In this document: piece by piece, positions 26,061-35,272 of the stretch
Numbering within the stretch: the stretch's first letter is position 1
How the letters are laid out: each line of letters starts with the position of its first letter
Origin: Undibacterium piscinae
GTDB taxonomy: Bacteria > Pseudomonadota > Gammaproteobacteria > Burkholderiales > Burkholderiaceae_D
Length of the DNA: 64,000 nucleotides
Reading direction: 5' to 3'
Assembly: GCA_003970805.2 (NCBI GenBank)
Contig: CP051152.1
Span: 4,122,345-4,186,344, forward strand
Position numbers and translations under genes: made by a program
The notes under the pieces: generated by a model
Seen by the model: only the letters and a program-made list of their open reading frames with translations
Database searches by the model: none
Told to the model about the DNA's origin: nothing

Positions 26061-27290
26061 ATGATTAACTATGGAGCACATGTTATTTTGAGTACTTTTA
26101 TTGATATTGCAATAGATTTTTTATCCAATGGCATTACGCGTGCTACTGGTTGGCAGGTTTTTATTTTTACGATGGTCGTTACTCATATAACCATTGCAAG
26201 TGTGACGATTTTCCTGCATCGCTGCCAAGCCCATCGGGCGCTGGAGTTACATGCGATTCCTAGTCATTTTTTCCGTTTCTGGCTTTGGCTAACTACCGGT
26301 CAGGTGACGAAAGAGTGGGCCGCAGTACATCGCAAGCATCATGCCAAATGTGAAACTGTAGACGATCCGCATAGCCCGGTGACGCGTGGCATCAAAAAAG
26401 TTTTGTTTGAAGGTGCGGAGCTGTATCGGATAGAGTCGAAAAATCTTGAAACGATACAGAAGTATGGACATGGAACGCCCGACGACTGGATGGAAAAAAA
26501 CGTTTATACAGGCTTTAGCTGGGCAGGCATGATATTGATGTTGTTCATTGATGTGCTGTTGTTTGGCGTAATCGGCGTCACTGTTTGGGCTGTGCAGATG
26601 ATGTGGATACCAGTAACCGCCGCTGGAATTATCAACGGTATAGGTCACTACTGGGGTTATCGTAATTATGACTGCGTAGATGCTTCAACCAACATTCTCC
26701 CTATCGGGATATTAATTGGTGGTGAGGAGTTGCATAATAATCACCATACTTTCGGTACTTCAGCTAAATTATCTTCTAAGTGGTATGAGTTCGATATCGG
26801 TTGGATGTATATACGCTGCATGGAAATCATAGGCTTGGCGAAGGTCAGAAAGGTCGCGCCAGAGCCTAAGTTTGCGGAAATAAAAACGGTAATTGACATG
26901 GATACCTTACAGGCTGTCATTACAAACCGCTATGACGTGATGGCTAAGTATACGAAGTCGCTGGGCAAGGCGTGGCGTAGTGAGATTGCGCAATTACGTG
27001 AAAAAAAGCAATTTGAAGATGGATTTTTAAAACTCGCCAAAAAATACTTGCAGCGTGAACCTAGTAAGCTTGAAGCTCCCCAAAAGCAGCAATTGTCGGA
27101 ATTGCTTGCCCACAGCGCTGCCTTAAAAACTATGCATGATATGCGTGTGGAGTTAGGCTTGATTTGGGAACGTTCTACCGTCAGTCGCGAACAATTGGTG
27201 CAGCAGTTGCAAGATTGGTGTGTAAGGGCTGAAGCCTCAGGAATTCAGACTTTACATGACTTTTCCCGCCGGCTCCGTACTTACGCTTAG
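26061..27290 (+). CDS. Membrane fatty-acid / acyl desaturase with a helical C-terminal extension
   Basis: 409 residues. Three histidine clusters for the di-iron centre are visible: FLHRCQAHRAL, AAVHRKHHAKCE and EELHNNHHTFG, the pattern of acyl-CoA/acyl-lipid delta-9 desaturases. Membrane helices occur at about residues 30-50, 75-90, 150-170 and 175-195. After about residue 275 comes a 130-residue, mostly helical, charged extension (DMDTLQAVITNRYDVMAKYT; SREQLVQQLQDWCVRAEASG) that ordinary desaturases do not need. The predicted role is insertion of a double bond into membrane acyl chains, with fluidity control as an inference. I prefer ATG 26061; the open frame starts at TTG 26046. A terminator follows at 27327. 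Confidence 0.88.
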   Translation: MINYGAHVILSTFIDIAIDFLSNGITRATGWQVFIFTMVVTHITIASVTIFLHRCQAHRALELHAIPSHFFRFWLWLTTGQVTKEWAAVHRKHHAKCETVDDPHSPVTRGIKKVLFEGAELYRIESKNLETIQKYGHGTPDDWMEKNVYTGFSWAGMILMLFIDVLLFGVIGVTVWAVQMMWIPVTAAGIINGIGHYWGYRNYDCVDASTNILPIGILIGGEELHNNHHTFGTSAKLSSKWYEFDIGWMYIRCMEIIGLAKVRKVAPEPKFAEIKTVIDMDTLQAVITNRYDVMAKYTKSLGKAWRSEIAQLREKKQFEDGFLKLAKKYLQREPSKLEAPQKQQLSELLAHSAALKTMHDMRVELGLIWERSTVSREQLVQQLQDWCVRAEASGIQTLHDFSRRLRTYA

Positions 27291-27326
27291 TCATGTCTAC
27301 TTAGTAATGCCGATTGATTGAAAATA

Positions 27327-27357
27327 AAAATGACACTCTTTGGGTGTCATTTTTTTT
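27327..27357 (+). terminator. Rho-independent terminator of the desaturase gene
   Basis: AAAATGACAC (27327-27336) pairs with GTGTCATTTT (27344-27353), T-run follows. Confidence 0.88.
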
Positions 27358-27472
27358 GCCGGCGTAAAGCTATTTTTTTAAGCTGTATGTCGACCTAAGA
27401 ACCCGGCGATTAAGAGATGTACATAGCCATGTGCGCTCTGATATTTGCTTTTAGATAGAGACATCAGGCGAA

Positions 27473-27499
27473 AAAAAACCCGCAAAATTTGCGGGTTCT
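27473..27499 (-). terminator. Rho-independent terminator of rpmB-rpmG
   Basis: AACCCGCAAA/TTTGCGGGTT hairpin downstream of rpmG on the minus strand, ending in a run of at least seven T in that direction. Confidence 0.9.
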
Positions 27500-27515
27500 T
27501 TAGAAAGAACTAGAT

Positions 27516-27683
27516 TTATTTAATCTTAGTTTCTTTGTAGATAACATGCTTACGTGCCTTAGGATCAAACTTCATGATCTCCATTTTTTCAGGCATAGTG
27601 CGCTTGTTTTTTGATGTGGTATAGAAATGACCTGTACCAGCAGTCGATTCCAGTTTGATTTTGTCGCGACCAGATTTAGCCAT
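27516..27683 (-). CDS. rpmG: 50S ribosomal protein L33
   Basis: 55 residues, [20 protein letters not shown] ... [20 protein letters not shown] ... KETKIK. This is the standard L33 sequence without the zinc-binding CXXC pairs, so it is the zinc-independent form. It lies 26 bases after rpmB on the minus strand, the usual rpmB-rpmG operon, with a terminator behind. Its stop-to-start length is 168 bases. Confidence 0.97.
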   Translation of the reverse strand: MAKSGRDKIKLESTAGTGHFYTTSKNKRTMPEKMEIMKFDPKARKHVIYKETKIK

Positions 27684-27709
27684 GATATTTCCCTAACAAT
27701 GATTTTCGC

Positions 27710-27946
27710 TTAAACTTTTTCGCCGCGAGCACGCATATCAACCAAAACGGCATCGATGCCAATTTTGTCTACGATACGCAGGCCAGCATTAGACAAACGC
27801 AGGGCAACCCAGCGATTCTCTGATTCGACGAAAAAACGACGATTTTGCAGATTTGGCAAAAAACGACGTTTTGTTTTGTTGTTCGCATGGGAAACATTGT
27901 TGCCAACCATTGGCCCCTTCCCAGTAACTTGGCAGACACGCGCCAT
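27710..27946 (-). CDS. rpmB: 50S ribosomal protein L28
   Basis: 78 residues: [57 protein letters not shown]. Full family length. The N-terminal C..TGK.P..GN.VSHA.N motif is diagnostic. First gene of the rpmB-rpmG unit. The start ATG 27946 is preceded by AAGGAG. Confidence 0.97.
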   Translation of the reverse strand: MARVCQVTGKGPMVGNNVSHANNKTKRRFLPNLQNRRFFVESENRWVALRLSNAGLRIVDKIGIDAVLVDMRARGEKV

Positions 27947-28083
27947 GTTTCACTCCTTAATGGTTTCCGAAATTGGAAAAACGCAAGTATATACAAAAAT
28001 CTATGATTTATCAACGACTTGCGAAAAACAATTGTGTCTTTGTTGTTTAAAATTATTTAACAATTGTGACCATGTGAATAAAT

Positions 28084-28758
28084 TTATATCTGTCCGTGTT
28101 CTGCAAAGGAATATACATGCGGATTTGCTATGATGAAGTGATCAAGAACGCGAATGTCGACCAATGCCAATGCTTGTTTTAATGTATTGGTTAACGAAAT
28201 ATCTGCCTGACTCGGTTCGCATGAGCCGGACGGATGGTTGTGCGCCAGAATGATACTTGCGGCATTATGAAGTAAGCCTGCTTTTACGACTTCTCGTGGG
28301 TAAACATTGGCGTGGCTGAGCGTGCCACGAAAAAGTTCTTCCGACAGAATCAGCCTGTTTTTAACATCCAGAAATAGAACGGCGAAAGACTCATAGGGCT
28401 TGTTGCCTATTAATAATTGCAGATAATTTTTGACCGCGTTGGGCGAGGAAAGGCTGGTGGAAATTTTTAATTCTTCCGAGATCGCACGTTTTGCCAATTC
28501 GAGTGCTGCATGGAATTGGGCATATTTAGCATGTCCCAGACCGTGGATCGCCGAAAACTCTGCGGTACTGGCCGAGAATAAAGCGGTAAGTGAGCCAAAT
28601 TTGCTGAGCATATCGCGCCCTAGATCTACCGCACTTTTACCTTTGACACCCACTCTGAGGAAAACGGCAAGCAACTCGGCATCTGAGAGCGCTGCAGCTC
28701 CAAATTTAATTAAGCGCTCCCGAGGGCGCTGATCCTCTGGCCATTCGTTGATTCCCAT
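28084..28758 (-). CDS. radC: RadC family JAB-domain protein
   Basis: 224 residues. An N-terminal helix-hairpin-helix region (PRERLIKFGAAALSDAELLA; FSAIHGLGHAKYAQF) is followed by a JAB/MPN domain with the JAMM metal motif AHNHPSGSCEPSQAD and an upstream Glu (SEELFRGTLSHANVYPREVV). The family was once linked to recombinational repair, but its biochemical role is unsettled. A DNA-associated metallohydrolase is possible. It is divergent from fkpB; the 96 bases between them hold both promoters. RpmB lies downstream on the same strand, the common betaproteobacterial order. Confidence 0.93.
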   Translation of the reverse strand: MGINEWPEDQRPRERLIKFGAAALSDAELLAVFLRVGVKGKSAVDLGRDMLSKFGSLTALFSASTAEFSAIHGLGHAKYAQFHAALELAKRAISEELKISTSLSSPNAVKNYLQLLIGNKPYESFAVLFLDVKNRLILSEELFRGTLSHANVYPREVVKAGLLHNAASIILAHNHPSGSCEPSQADISLTNTLKQALALVDIRVLDHFIIANPHVYSFAEHGQI

Positions 28759-28854
28759 TGAGTACCCCCTAGATAGTAAATAAGAACCGAGATGAAATCA
28801 TCTTGAGGCTCTAGCTGATTTACAATATCGGCTTATTCGAACTCTTTCAGAATT

Positions 28855-29310
28855 ATGTCCCAGCCATCTATTCCAGTCGTCACCCCAGACGCATACCTTA
28901 CTTTACATTATCGCTTGCGTAGTCCTGACGGCGATGAAATATTAAGTACCTTTAATGATAGCCCCGCAACATTGCAAATGGGGGGCGGGCAACTTGCTCC
29001 TCAACTGGAAACAGCATTGCTTGGATTGGAAGAAGGTTCGCATACGATACTAGAACTGACTCCGGAAAAGGCCTTCGGAGCGCGTAACTCCAGTTTAATT
29101 CAACGTGTTTCACTTGCTACTTTGCAAGAGAATTCTGCGTTTGGAGAACAGCATGTAATCGGTGATTTAGTTGAGTTTTCAGCGCCTTCAGGTGGTCGAT
29201 TTGCCGGAGTGCTGCATTCCTTGGATGCAGATGGTGCTCTGTTTGACTTTAATCATCCGCTGGCAGGAAAGACTGTTTCATTCGAAGTGCAAATAATCGG
29301 AATCTTATAG
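28855..29310 (+). CDS. fkpB: FKBP-type peptidyl-prolyl isomerase (SlpA/FkpB-like)
   Basis: 151 residues, cytoplasmic. It begins with an FKBP beta-strand (YLTLHYRLRSPDGDEILSTF), then MGGGQLAPQLETALLGLEEG and LTPEKAFGARN. This arrangement, with an inserted-in-flap chaperone domain (about residues 75-130), is the SlpA/SlyD class. Unlike SlyD it lacks the metal-binding His/Cys-rich tail. It sits 3 bases before ispH, the same order as fkpB-ispH in E. coli. Confidence 0.9.
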   Translation: MSQPSIPVVTPDAYLTLHYRLRSPDGDEILSTFNDSPATLQMGGGQLAPQLETALLGLEEGSHTILELTPEKAFGARNSSLIQRVSLATLQENSAFGEQHVIGDLVEFSAPSGGRFAGVLHSLDADGALFDFNHPLAGKTVSFEVQIIGIL

Positions 29311-29313
29311 TTT

Positions 29314-30249
29314 ATGGATGCAGAAATTTTATTGGCGCAGCCCAGAGGGTTTTGCGCCGGGGTAGATCGAGCCATAGAAATAGTCGAGCGCGCCTTGCTG
29401 CAGTTTGGCGCTCCTATCTATGTTCGCCATGAAATTGTTCATAATGCTTATGTTGTGAATGATTTAAGAAGTAAAGGGGCTATTTTTATTGAAGAATTGA
29501 GCGATGTTCCTTCAGGAAATACCTTGATCTTTTCCGCGCACGGTGTTTCGCAAATGATCAAGAAAGAAGCCGAGGCGAGAGGTTTGAGAGTCTTTGACGC
29601 TACGTGCCCTTTGGTGACAAAAGTACATATGGAAGTCGCAAAAATGCGACGTGAAAAACGTGAAATCATTATGATAGGACATCACGGTCATCCCGAGGTT
29701 GAGGGAACCATGGGTCAAAGTGATGGTGGAATGTATCTGGTTGAAACTGTGGCCGATGTCGAAAAGTTAGATGTCATAGATCCAACGATGCTGGCATACG
29801 TATCTCAGACCACGTTGTCAGTGGACGATACTATAGAGATCATTGCCGCACTGAATAATAAATTCCCGGATATTATCGAACCTAAAAAGGGCGACATTTG
29901 CTATGCCACGACTAATCGGCAGGAAGCGGTGAAATTCATGGCTCCGCAAGTTGATTTGCTTATTGTGGTCGGTAGCATCAATAGCTCCAATTCGAATCGT
30001 TTAAAAGAAGTAGCGCAAAAGAAAGGCGTTACTTCTTATATGGTGGATACTGCGGATCAAATTAATCCTGATTGGATCCTTGATTGCGAGCGTATAGGTG
30101 TGACCGCGGGAGCTTCGGCGCCAGAATTATTGGTACAAGAAGTGATTGAGCGCCTTAAGCAATTAGGCGCGAAGCGTGTACGCACATTGGATGGCGTTGA
30201 GGAAAATGTAACTTTCCCTATGCCAAAAGGCTTGGCGGGTATAAGATAA
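29314..30249 (+). CDS. ispH: 4-hydroxy-3-methylbut-2-enyl diphosphate reductase
   Basis: 311 residues. IspH makes IPP and DMAPP in the last step of the MEP isoprenoid pathway with a [4Fe-4S] cluster. The three cluster cysteines are seen in [25 protein letters not shown] and [23 protein letters not shown] contexts (cluster Cys near residues 13, 97 and about 203 in [11 protein letters not shown]). Substrate contacts [13 protein letters not shown] and SSNSNRLKE are present. It is the second gene after fkpB. No terminator is clear downstream; the 480-base liv leader region follows. Confidence 0.96.
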   Translation: MDAEILLAQPRGFCAGVDRAIEIVERALLQFGAPIYVRHEIVHNAYVVNDLRSKGAIFIEELSDVPSGNTLIFSAHGVSQMIKKEAEARGLRVFDATCPLVTKVHMEVAKMRREKREIIMIGHHGHPEVEGTMGQSDGGMYLVETVADVEKLDVIDPTMLAYVSQTTLSVDDTIEIIAALNNKFPDIIEPKKGDICYATTNRQEAVKFMAPQVDLLIVVGSINSSNSNRLKEVAQKKGVTSYMVDTADQINPDWILDCERIGVTAGASAPELLVQEVIERLKQLGAKRVRTLDGVEENVTFPMPKGLAGIR

Positions 30250-30540
30250 TTTAGAATTGTCACGTATTTTTTTAAATAAAAATTCGTGTTTTCTAATTAT
30301 TCGATACTTTATTTTGTATATTCATCGTTAACATTACGCGGCGATGATTCAGGTTAGTTTAGTGATGTACTAATTGGATAGTTGCATAGTAGTATTGATC
30401 TTGTTTGACGATGTTGCTGGTGCCGCTTTTTGTGACGACGCTATCAAATAGTGATTTGGCCTGACATTGCCACGCATGATAAGTAAAGTAAAAAATATTA
30501 TAAAAATAGTCCCATTTAAGTTGTCGAGGAGAGTCTTACC
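30250..30540. other. AT-rich intergenic region upstream of the liv operon
   Basis: About 290 bases with very high A+T and no gene, RNA or repeat that I can recognise. It is followed by a short ORF and hairpin before livH. Confidence 0.4.
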
Positions 30541-30594
30541 ATGAATTTTCATTACGTTTATATGTTGGAAAATATTGCATGTCTGTTCGGATAA
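30541..30594 (+). CDS. Possible 17-residue leader/small ORF before livH
   Basis: ATG 30541 is preceded by GAGGAGAG at good spacing, one of the best ribosome binding sites in the window. The frame reads MNFHYVYMLENIACLFG and stops at 30592. It lies 17 bases before a terminator-like hairpin and 139 bases before livH. The peptide is not enriched in Leu, Ile or Val (2 Leu, 1 Ile, 1 Val), so a classical attenuation leader is doubtful. It may be a small protein or a translation-coupled control element. Confidence 0.4.
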   Translation: MNFHYVYMLENIACLFG

Positions 30595-30610
30595 GCGCAG
30601 CCTGAATTTT

Positions 30611-30642
30611 AGCGGCCCCCTAATTTTAGGGAGCCGCTTTTG
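30611..30642 (+). terminator. Hairpin with T-run in front of livH
   Basis: AGCGGCCCCCTA (30611-30622) pairs with TAGGGAGCCGCT (30627-30638), one mismatch, loop of 4, followed by TTT. It lies between the small ORF and livH, so it ends the small-ORF transcript or regulates read-through. Confidence 0.75.
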
Positions 30643-30732
30643 CTATCCGGATTTCATTTAATTTATGTCGGGTAGCATTCAGGTGCATTGCTTTGATGAA
30701 AATTTTAATTTGTTTATAGAAAGAGAAACGAC

Positions 30733-31662
30733 ATGGATACCTTTATCCAACAAATTATTAATGGCCTGGTACTCGGGAGTATGTATGCCCTGGTAGCCTT
30801 AGGTTACACCATGGTCTACGGTGTTCTTAACCTGATTAATTTTGCCCATGGCGAAGTGCTGATGGTGGGCGCAATGGCTGGTTTGAGTATTCTTAAACTG
30901 TTGCAAGTGTTTGCTCCCGATTTGCCAGGAATGGTGAAATTGATGATTGCGATTCTTGGTGCAATACCGGTTTGTATCGCGCTTAATGTGTTGATTGAGC
31001 GTGTTGCATATCGCAAACTGCGAAATGCTCCAAGGTTAGCTCCTTTGATTACTGCAATTGGGGTGTCAATTTTAGTGCAAACTTTTGCGATGATGATATG
31101 GGGACGCAGCCCAATTCCATTCCCTCCTATCATGCCTTCCACTCCGGTAAATATTGGTGGTGCGGTAATTTCTCAGACACAAATTTTATTGTTGGCTCTG
31201 GCGACACTTGCCATGGTCGGATTAGTCTTGTTAGTCGAGAAAACTAAAATGGGGCGCGCTATGCGTGCGACAGCTGAGAATCCTAGGGTCGCCGGGTTGA
31301 TGGGGGTTGACTCGAATAAGGTGATTGTCGCAACATTCGCGATTGGTGCTGCGCTGGCAGCGATTGCCGGAGTAATGTGGGCTGCAAACTATTCATCTGC
31401 CCAGTTTGCAATGGGTTTTGTTCCTGGATTAAAAGCGTTTTCCGCTGCTGTATTGGGTGGCATAGGCAATATATACGGAGCGATGGTGGGAGGAATTCTT
31501 CTCGGTCTCATCGAGAGCTTGGGTGCCGGTTACATTGGTGACCTTACTGGCGGCGTCCTTGGAAGTCACTATCAGGATATTTTTGCTTTCGTCGTATTAA
31601 TTATAGTACTCACATTGCGTCCGTCCGGCATTATGGGTGAACGTGTTGCTGATCGAGCATAA
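30733..31662 (+). CDS. livH: Branched-chain amino acid ABC transporter permease LivH
   Basis: 309 residues, about eight membrane helices. It starts with NGLVLGSMYALVALGYTMVY followed by GVLNLINFAHGEVLM, the LivH signature, and later LGGIGNIYGAMVGGILLGLI with the EAA-loop-like ATPase contact (RATAENPRVAGLMGVDSNKV). It forms the inner-membrane channel with LivM. The gene opens the livH-livM-livG-livF cluster; the stop is 10 bases before livM. No periplasmic binding protein gene (livJ/livK) is in the window. Confidence 0.94.
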   Translation: MDTFIQQIINGLVLGSMYALVALGYTMVYGVLNLINFAHGEVLMVGAMAGLSILKLLQVFAPDLPGMVKLMIAILGAIPVCIALNVLIERVAYRKLRNAPRLAPLITAIGVSILVQTFAMMIWGRSPIPFPPIMPSTPVNIGGAVISQTQILLLALATLAMVGLVLLVEKTKMGRAMRATAENPRVAGLMGVDSNKVIVATFAIGAALAAIAGVMWAANYSSAQFAMGFVPGLKAFSAAVLGGIGNIYGAMVGGILLGLIESLGAGYIGDLTGGVLGSHYQDIFAFVVLIIVLTLRPSGIMGERVADRA

Positions 31663-31672
31663 GGAGAAAACA

Positions 31673-32863
31673 ATGTCTAATATGTTTGATATAAAAAGTA
31701 ATCCAGCTAAGGCTTACACTAGCTTCGCCGTGATGGGAATTTTGCTCGTGTTGTTTCCTTTTGTTGCCGCAAATTTTGGTAACTCCTGGGTACGTATTAT
31801 TGATTTCGCTTTGCTTTATATCATGTTGGCACTCGGTCTCAATATTGTTGTGGGATTCGCAGGATTGCTTGATCTTGGTTATATTGCGTTTTATGCCGTC
31901 GGTGCATATTTGGCGGCATTGCTAGGGTCACAGCAGTTCGCGGTGGTGCTCGAGTCTTTTGTGAATAACTACCCAGCATTAGGGAATTTTTTAGTGAGTT
32001 TGTTTGGCCCTGAGATAACTCAGAATGGTCTCCATCTGTCTGTATGGGTTATTGTTCCCTTGGCTGCGGTCTTGGCTGGCTTGTTTGGCGCTTTGCTAGG
32101 GGCACCAACCTTAAAGTTGCGCGGTGATTATTTAGCTATCGTTACTTTGGGTTTTGGTGAAATTATTCGTATTTTTATGAATAATTTGAATTCGCCTATC
32201 AATTTTACGAACGGCCCGCAGGGTATCAATATGATTGACCCAATTCGTATTTTTGGAGTCTCTTTGGCTGGTGAATCTGGTTCAAATGCGACTGTCGTCA
32301 TCGGTGGTTTCAGTATGCCGTCTGTCAATGCCTATTATTTTTTGTTTTTGGCATTATGTATAGCAATCGTGATCATTTCGCTTCGCTTGCAGGACTCCCG
32401 CCTCGGACGTGCATGGGTTGCGATTCGTGAGGATGAGATTGCTGCAAAGGCGATGGGTATTAATACCCGAAATATGAAGTTACTCGCATTTTCTATGGGT
32501 GCTTCGTTTGGCGGTGTCTCCGGTGCGATGTTCGCCTCGTTTCAAGGATTTGTTTCTCCTGAATCGTTCTCCTTGATGGAGTCTATCGTGATTTTGGCAA
32601 TGGTTGTGCTCGGTGGGATTGGGCATATTCCGGGTGTGATTTTGGGGGCGGTGTTACTCGCGGCACTACCTGAGGTCTTGCGTCACGTGGTTGAGCCTGT
32701 GCAAATGATGCTTTTTGGGAAAATTTGGATAGAAGCTGAGGTCTTACGTCAGTTATTGTATGGTTTTGCGATGGTTGCAATCATGCTTAATCGTCCAGCA
32801 GGTTTATGGCCGGCACCAAAGCACGAAGATAAAATGCCTAATACCAACGAAGCTGCGGCATAA
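31673..32863 (+). CDS. livM: Branched-chain amino acid ABC transporter permease LivM
   Basis: 396 residues with about nine to ten membrane helices. LivM signature stretches are visible: IMLALGLNIVVGFAGLLDLG followed by YIAFYAVGAYLAALL, LRGDYLAIVTLGFGEIIRI, WVAIREDEIAAKAMGINTRN (ATPase contact loop), and VLGGIGHIPGVILGAVLL. ATG 31673 with AAGGAGA upstream is the proper start; the open frame starts further up inside livH. It pairs with LivH, and livG follows after 11 bases. Confidence 0.94.
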   Translation: MSNMFDIKSNPAKAYTSFAVMGILLVLFPFVAANFGNSWVRIIDFALLYIMLALGLNIVVGFAGLLDLGYIAFYAVGAYLAALLGSQQFAVVLESFVNNYPALGNFLVSLFGPEITQNGLHLSVWVIVPLAAVLAGLFGALLGAPTLKLRGDYLAIVTLGFGEIIRIFMNNLNSPINFTNGPQGINMIDPIRIFGVSLAGESGSNATVVIGGFSMPSVNAYYFLFLALCIAIVIISLRLQDSRLGRAWVAIREDEIAAKAMGINTRNMKLLAFSMGASFGGVSGAMFASFQGFVSPESFSLMESIVILAMVVLGGIGHIPGVILGAVLLAALPEVLRHVVEPVQMMLFGKIWIEAEVLRQLLYGFAMVAIMLNRPAGLWPAPKHEDKMPNTNEAAA

Positions 32864-32874
32864 GGAATAGCGAT

Positions 32875-33644
32875 ATGACTCAACAGACTGTTTTGAAAAT
32901 TGAGGGTGCCAATAAACGTTTTGGCGGACTGCAAGCTTTGTCCAATGTGGGCATCAATATTAAAGAAGGTCAGATTTACGGTTTAATCGGCCCCAACGGT
33001 GCGGGAAAACAACATTTTTTAATGTGATTACCGGGCTTTATCAGCCAGACACCGGTACTTTTGAACTTGCTGGAAAACCATATTCACCGTCAGCACCGCA
33101 TGAAGTAGCGAGAGCCGGCATTGCGCGAACATTTCAGAATATTCGTCTTTTCGGTGAGATGACTGCATTAGAAAACGTCATGGTGGGTCGGCATATACGT
33201 ACGCATCAAGGGGTCTTTGGTGCTATTTTTAGAGGCTCTGCAGCTCGTAAAGAAGAGGCTGAGATTCGTCTGCGTGCGCAAGAGTTACTCGATTTTGTCG
33301 GTATCGGACAGTTTGCTGACCGGACTTCGAAATTCTTATCTTATGGCGATCAGCGCCGTTTAGAGATTGCTCGCGCACTGGCAACAGACCCTAAGTTACT
33401 TGCGCTTGATGAGCCGGCTGCGGGAATGAATGCAACAGAGAAACTTGCATTGCGTGAGTTACTGGTGAAGATTAAGGCCGAGGGAAAAACGATTTTGTTG
33501 ATTGAGCATGACGTCAAATTGATGATGGGCTTGTGTGATCGGATAACCGTGCTTGATTACGGCAAGCCAATTGCAGAAGGCGTGCCGGCAGAGATACAAA
33601 AAAATCCGGCAGTTATTGAGGCATATTTGGGAGGTGGTCACTAA
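32875..33644 (+). pseudogene. livG: Branched-chain amino acid ABC transporter ATPase LivG, interrupted by a -1 frameshift
   Basis: From ATG 32875 the frame reads VLKIEGANKRFGGLQALSNV and reaches the P-loop as LIGPNGAGK, then goes out of frame (QHFLM stop). The rest, ITGLYQPDTGTFELAGKPYS to the end, continues in another frame to 33644. Adding one A to the A4 run at 33006-33009 gives GPNGAGKTTFFNVITGLYQP, the textbook LivG P-loop. Downstream are Q-loop TFQNIRLF, SYGDQRRLEIARALA, Walker B LLALDEPAAGMN and H-loop LIEHDV. It overlaps livF by one base (TAATG). Since a break exactly in Walker A would kill the transporter while all neighbours are intact, a sequencing error is likely. Confidence 0.88.
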
Positions 33645-34369
33645 TGGTTCAAAATGTATTGAGAGTGAGTAATCTCAAAGTTGCTTATGGTGGAATCAAA
33701 GCTGTTAAAGGCATTGATCTTGAAGTCAATCAAGGTGAGTTAATTACCTTGATTGGAGCCAATGGCGCGGGGAAAACAACGACACTAAAGGCTATTACGG
33801 GTACCTTGCCAGATTGCAAGGTTGAAGGCGATATCATTTACAATGGTAAGTCGATTAAAGGCCTAAGTTCATTTAACCTGGTCAACGATCAGTTGGCCAT
33901 GGTTCCGGAAGGACGCGGGGTGTTTACTCGTATGAGTATTCATGAAAACCTGATGATGGGAGCCTTTACCCGCAATGATAAGGCCGGGATCAATGCGGAT
34001 ATTGAAAAATGGTTTTCTATTTTCCCTCGGCTAAAGGAGCGGGCGGCCCAATTGGCCGGTACCTTGTCCGGAGGGGAGCAACAAATGTTAGCGATGGCAC
34101 GTGCTCTGATGAGTCATCCTAAATTGTTGTTGCTTGATGAGCCGTCAATGGGCTTGTCGCCAATTATGGTGGAGAAAATTTTTGAAGTGATCCGTACGGT
34201 TTCTGCGGAGGGTGTAACCATTTTGTTGGTAGAGCAGAATGCGAAACTTGCCCTGCAAGCGGCGAATCGCGCCTATGTGATGGACTCCGGCGTTATTACC
34301 ATGAGCGGTCTGGCAAAAGATATGCTGAATGATCCTAAGGTGCAAGCCGCCTATTTGGGTGAAACCTGA
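33644..34369 (+). CDS. livF: Branched-chain amino acid ABC transporter ATPase LivF
   Basis: 241 residues. P-loop: LIGANGAGKTTTLKAITG. Also MVPEGRGVFTRMSIHENLMM, signature TLSGGEQQMLAMARALM, Walker B LLLLDEPSMGLSP, and H-loop LLVEQNAKLAL. It is the second ATPase of the Liv importer, cytoplasmic face. It starts with an ATG that overlaps the livG stop. Its terminator at 34382-34399 has been split by the IS element. Confidence 0.95.
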   Translation: MVQNVLRVSNLKVAYGGIKAVKGIDLEVNQGELITLIGANGAGKTTTLKAITGTLPDCKVEGDIIYNGKSIKGLSSFNLVNDQLAMVPEGRGVFTRMSIHENLMMGAFTRNDKAGINADIEKWFSIFPRLKERAAQLAGTLSGGEQQMLAMARALMSHPKLLLLDEPSMGLSPIMVEKIFEVIRTVSAEGVTILLVEQNAKLALQAANRAYVMDSGVITMSGLAKDMLNDPKVQAAYLGET

Positions 34370-34381
34370 TTGGTTTTGAAC

Positions 34382-34399
34382 AAAAAAAAGCCCCGGGAT
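34382..34399 (+). terminator. Left half of the livF terminator, split by the IS element (right half at 35854-35869)
   Basis: AAAAAAAAGCCCCGG ends next to GAT, then the IS begins. After the IS comes GAT again, ATT and CCGGGGCTTTTTTT. Removing the IS and one GAT gives a 14-bp A/T-G/C stem with loop GATATT. It would have served livF and the convergent phasin gene. Confidence 0.88.
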
Positions 34400-34434
34400 T
34401 GAACTGACCCCATTAAGTTGGACAGATTAATTGC

Positions 34435-35272
34435 TTAGGTTACCAAGGGCTGGGTTCTGTATTGCACAGGGCTCAGCCCTTTTAGTTTCATCTTAATGCG
34501 ATCGTAATTATAGTAGTGAATATACTTTGCCAGCCCTTTTTGAAGCTCATCAATGCTTTTAAATTTGTCGAGGTAAAAATACTCAGACTTCAGCACTGCA
34601 AAAAAGCTTTCCATCGCTGCATTGTCGAGACAGTTTCCTTTGCGTGACATGCTCTGTGTGACTTGATTTTTCCCGAGTAGCCGTTGGTAGGCGGGCATTC
34701 GATATTGCCACCCCTGATCCGAATGCAAGACTGGCTTTTCGCCTGGCTTTAATTTGACCAACGCTTTCTTGAGCATGTTGCTCACCATTTCAAACACCGG
34801 GCGTCTGGACGTCTCATAGGCAATAATTTCGCCATTGTACAAATCCAATACCGGGGAGAGATACAACTTTTCTCTGGCAACATTAAATTCCGTCACATCC
34901 GTTACCCACTTCTGATTCGGCTCTTGTGCCTCGAACTGACGTTGTAAAATATTGGGGCGCAGCACAGCCCACGTCGCCCTTGTAGGAACGGTATTTTTTG
35001 ATTCTGACCAGTGACTTGAGTCCGAGCGACGTCATCAATCTCTGCACTGTCTTGTGGTTTACAAGCGTACCCATTTTCTGGATGGTCGCGGTGATGCGCC
35101 TATAACCATAACGCCCCTTATGGCGTGCGTAAATGCTGCGGATGCGGCCCTTCAAATCCGCATATTTATCTGCTGCCAGCAAGGCTTTCTGTTGATAGTA
35201 AAACGTACTGCGTGCCAGACCGGCAAGTTTGAGCAAGCCGGCTATCGGGTACTGCTGCCTTAGTTCTTGCAC
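34435..35272 (-). pseudogene. IS3-family transposase OrfB (integrase catalytic domain), one-base frameshift
   Basis: The N-terminal HTH_21-type part (LKLAGLARSTFYYQQKALLA; HKGRYGYRRITATIQKMG) starts at GTG 35272, which overlaps the orfA stop (TAGTG). It runs out of frame after the segment YRSYKGDVGCAAP. The catalytic core continues in another frame as NILQRQFEAQEPNQKWVTDV. Catalytic residues are Asp in WVTDVTEF, Asp in VLHSDQGWQY, and Glu in NAAMESFFAVLKSEYF (DDE). The two parts join if one C is removed from the C4 run (plus-strand G4 at 34954-34957). The element would then be intact, so error or decay cannot be told apart. Confidence 0.88.
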
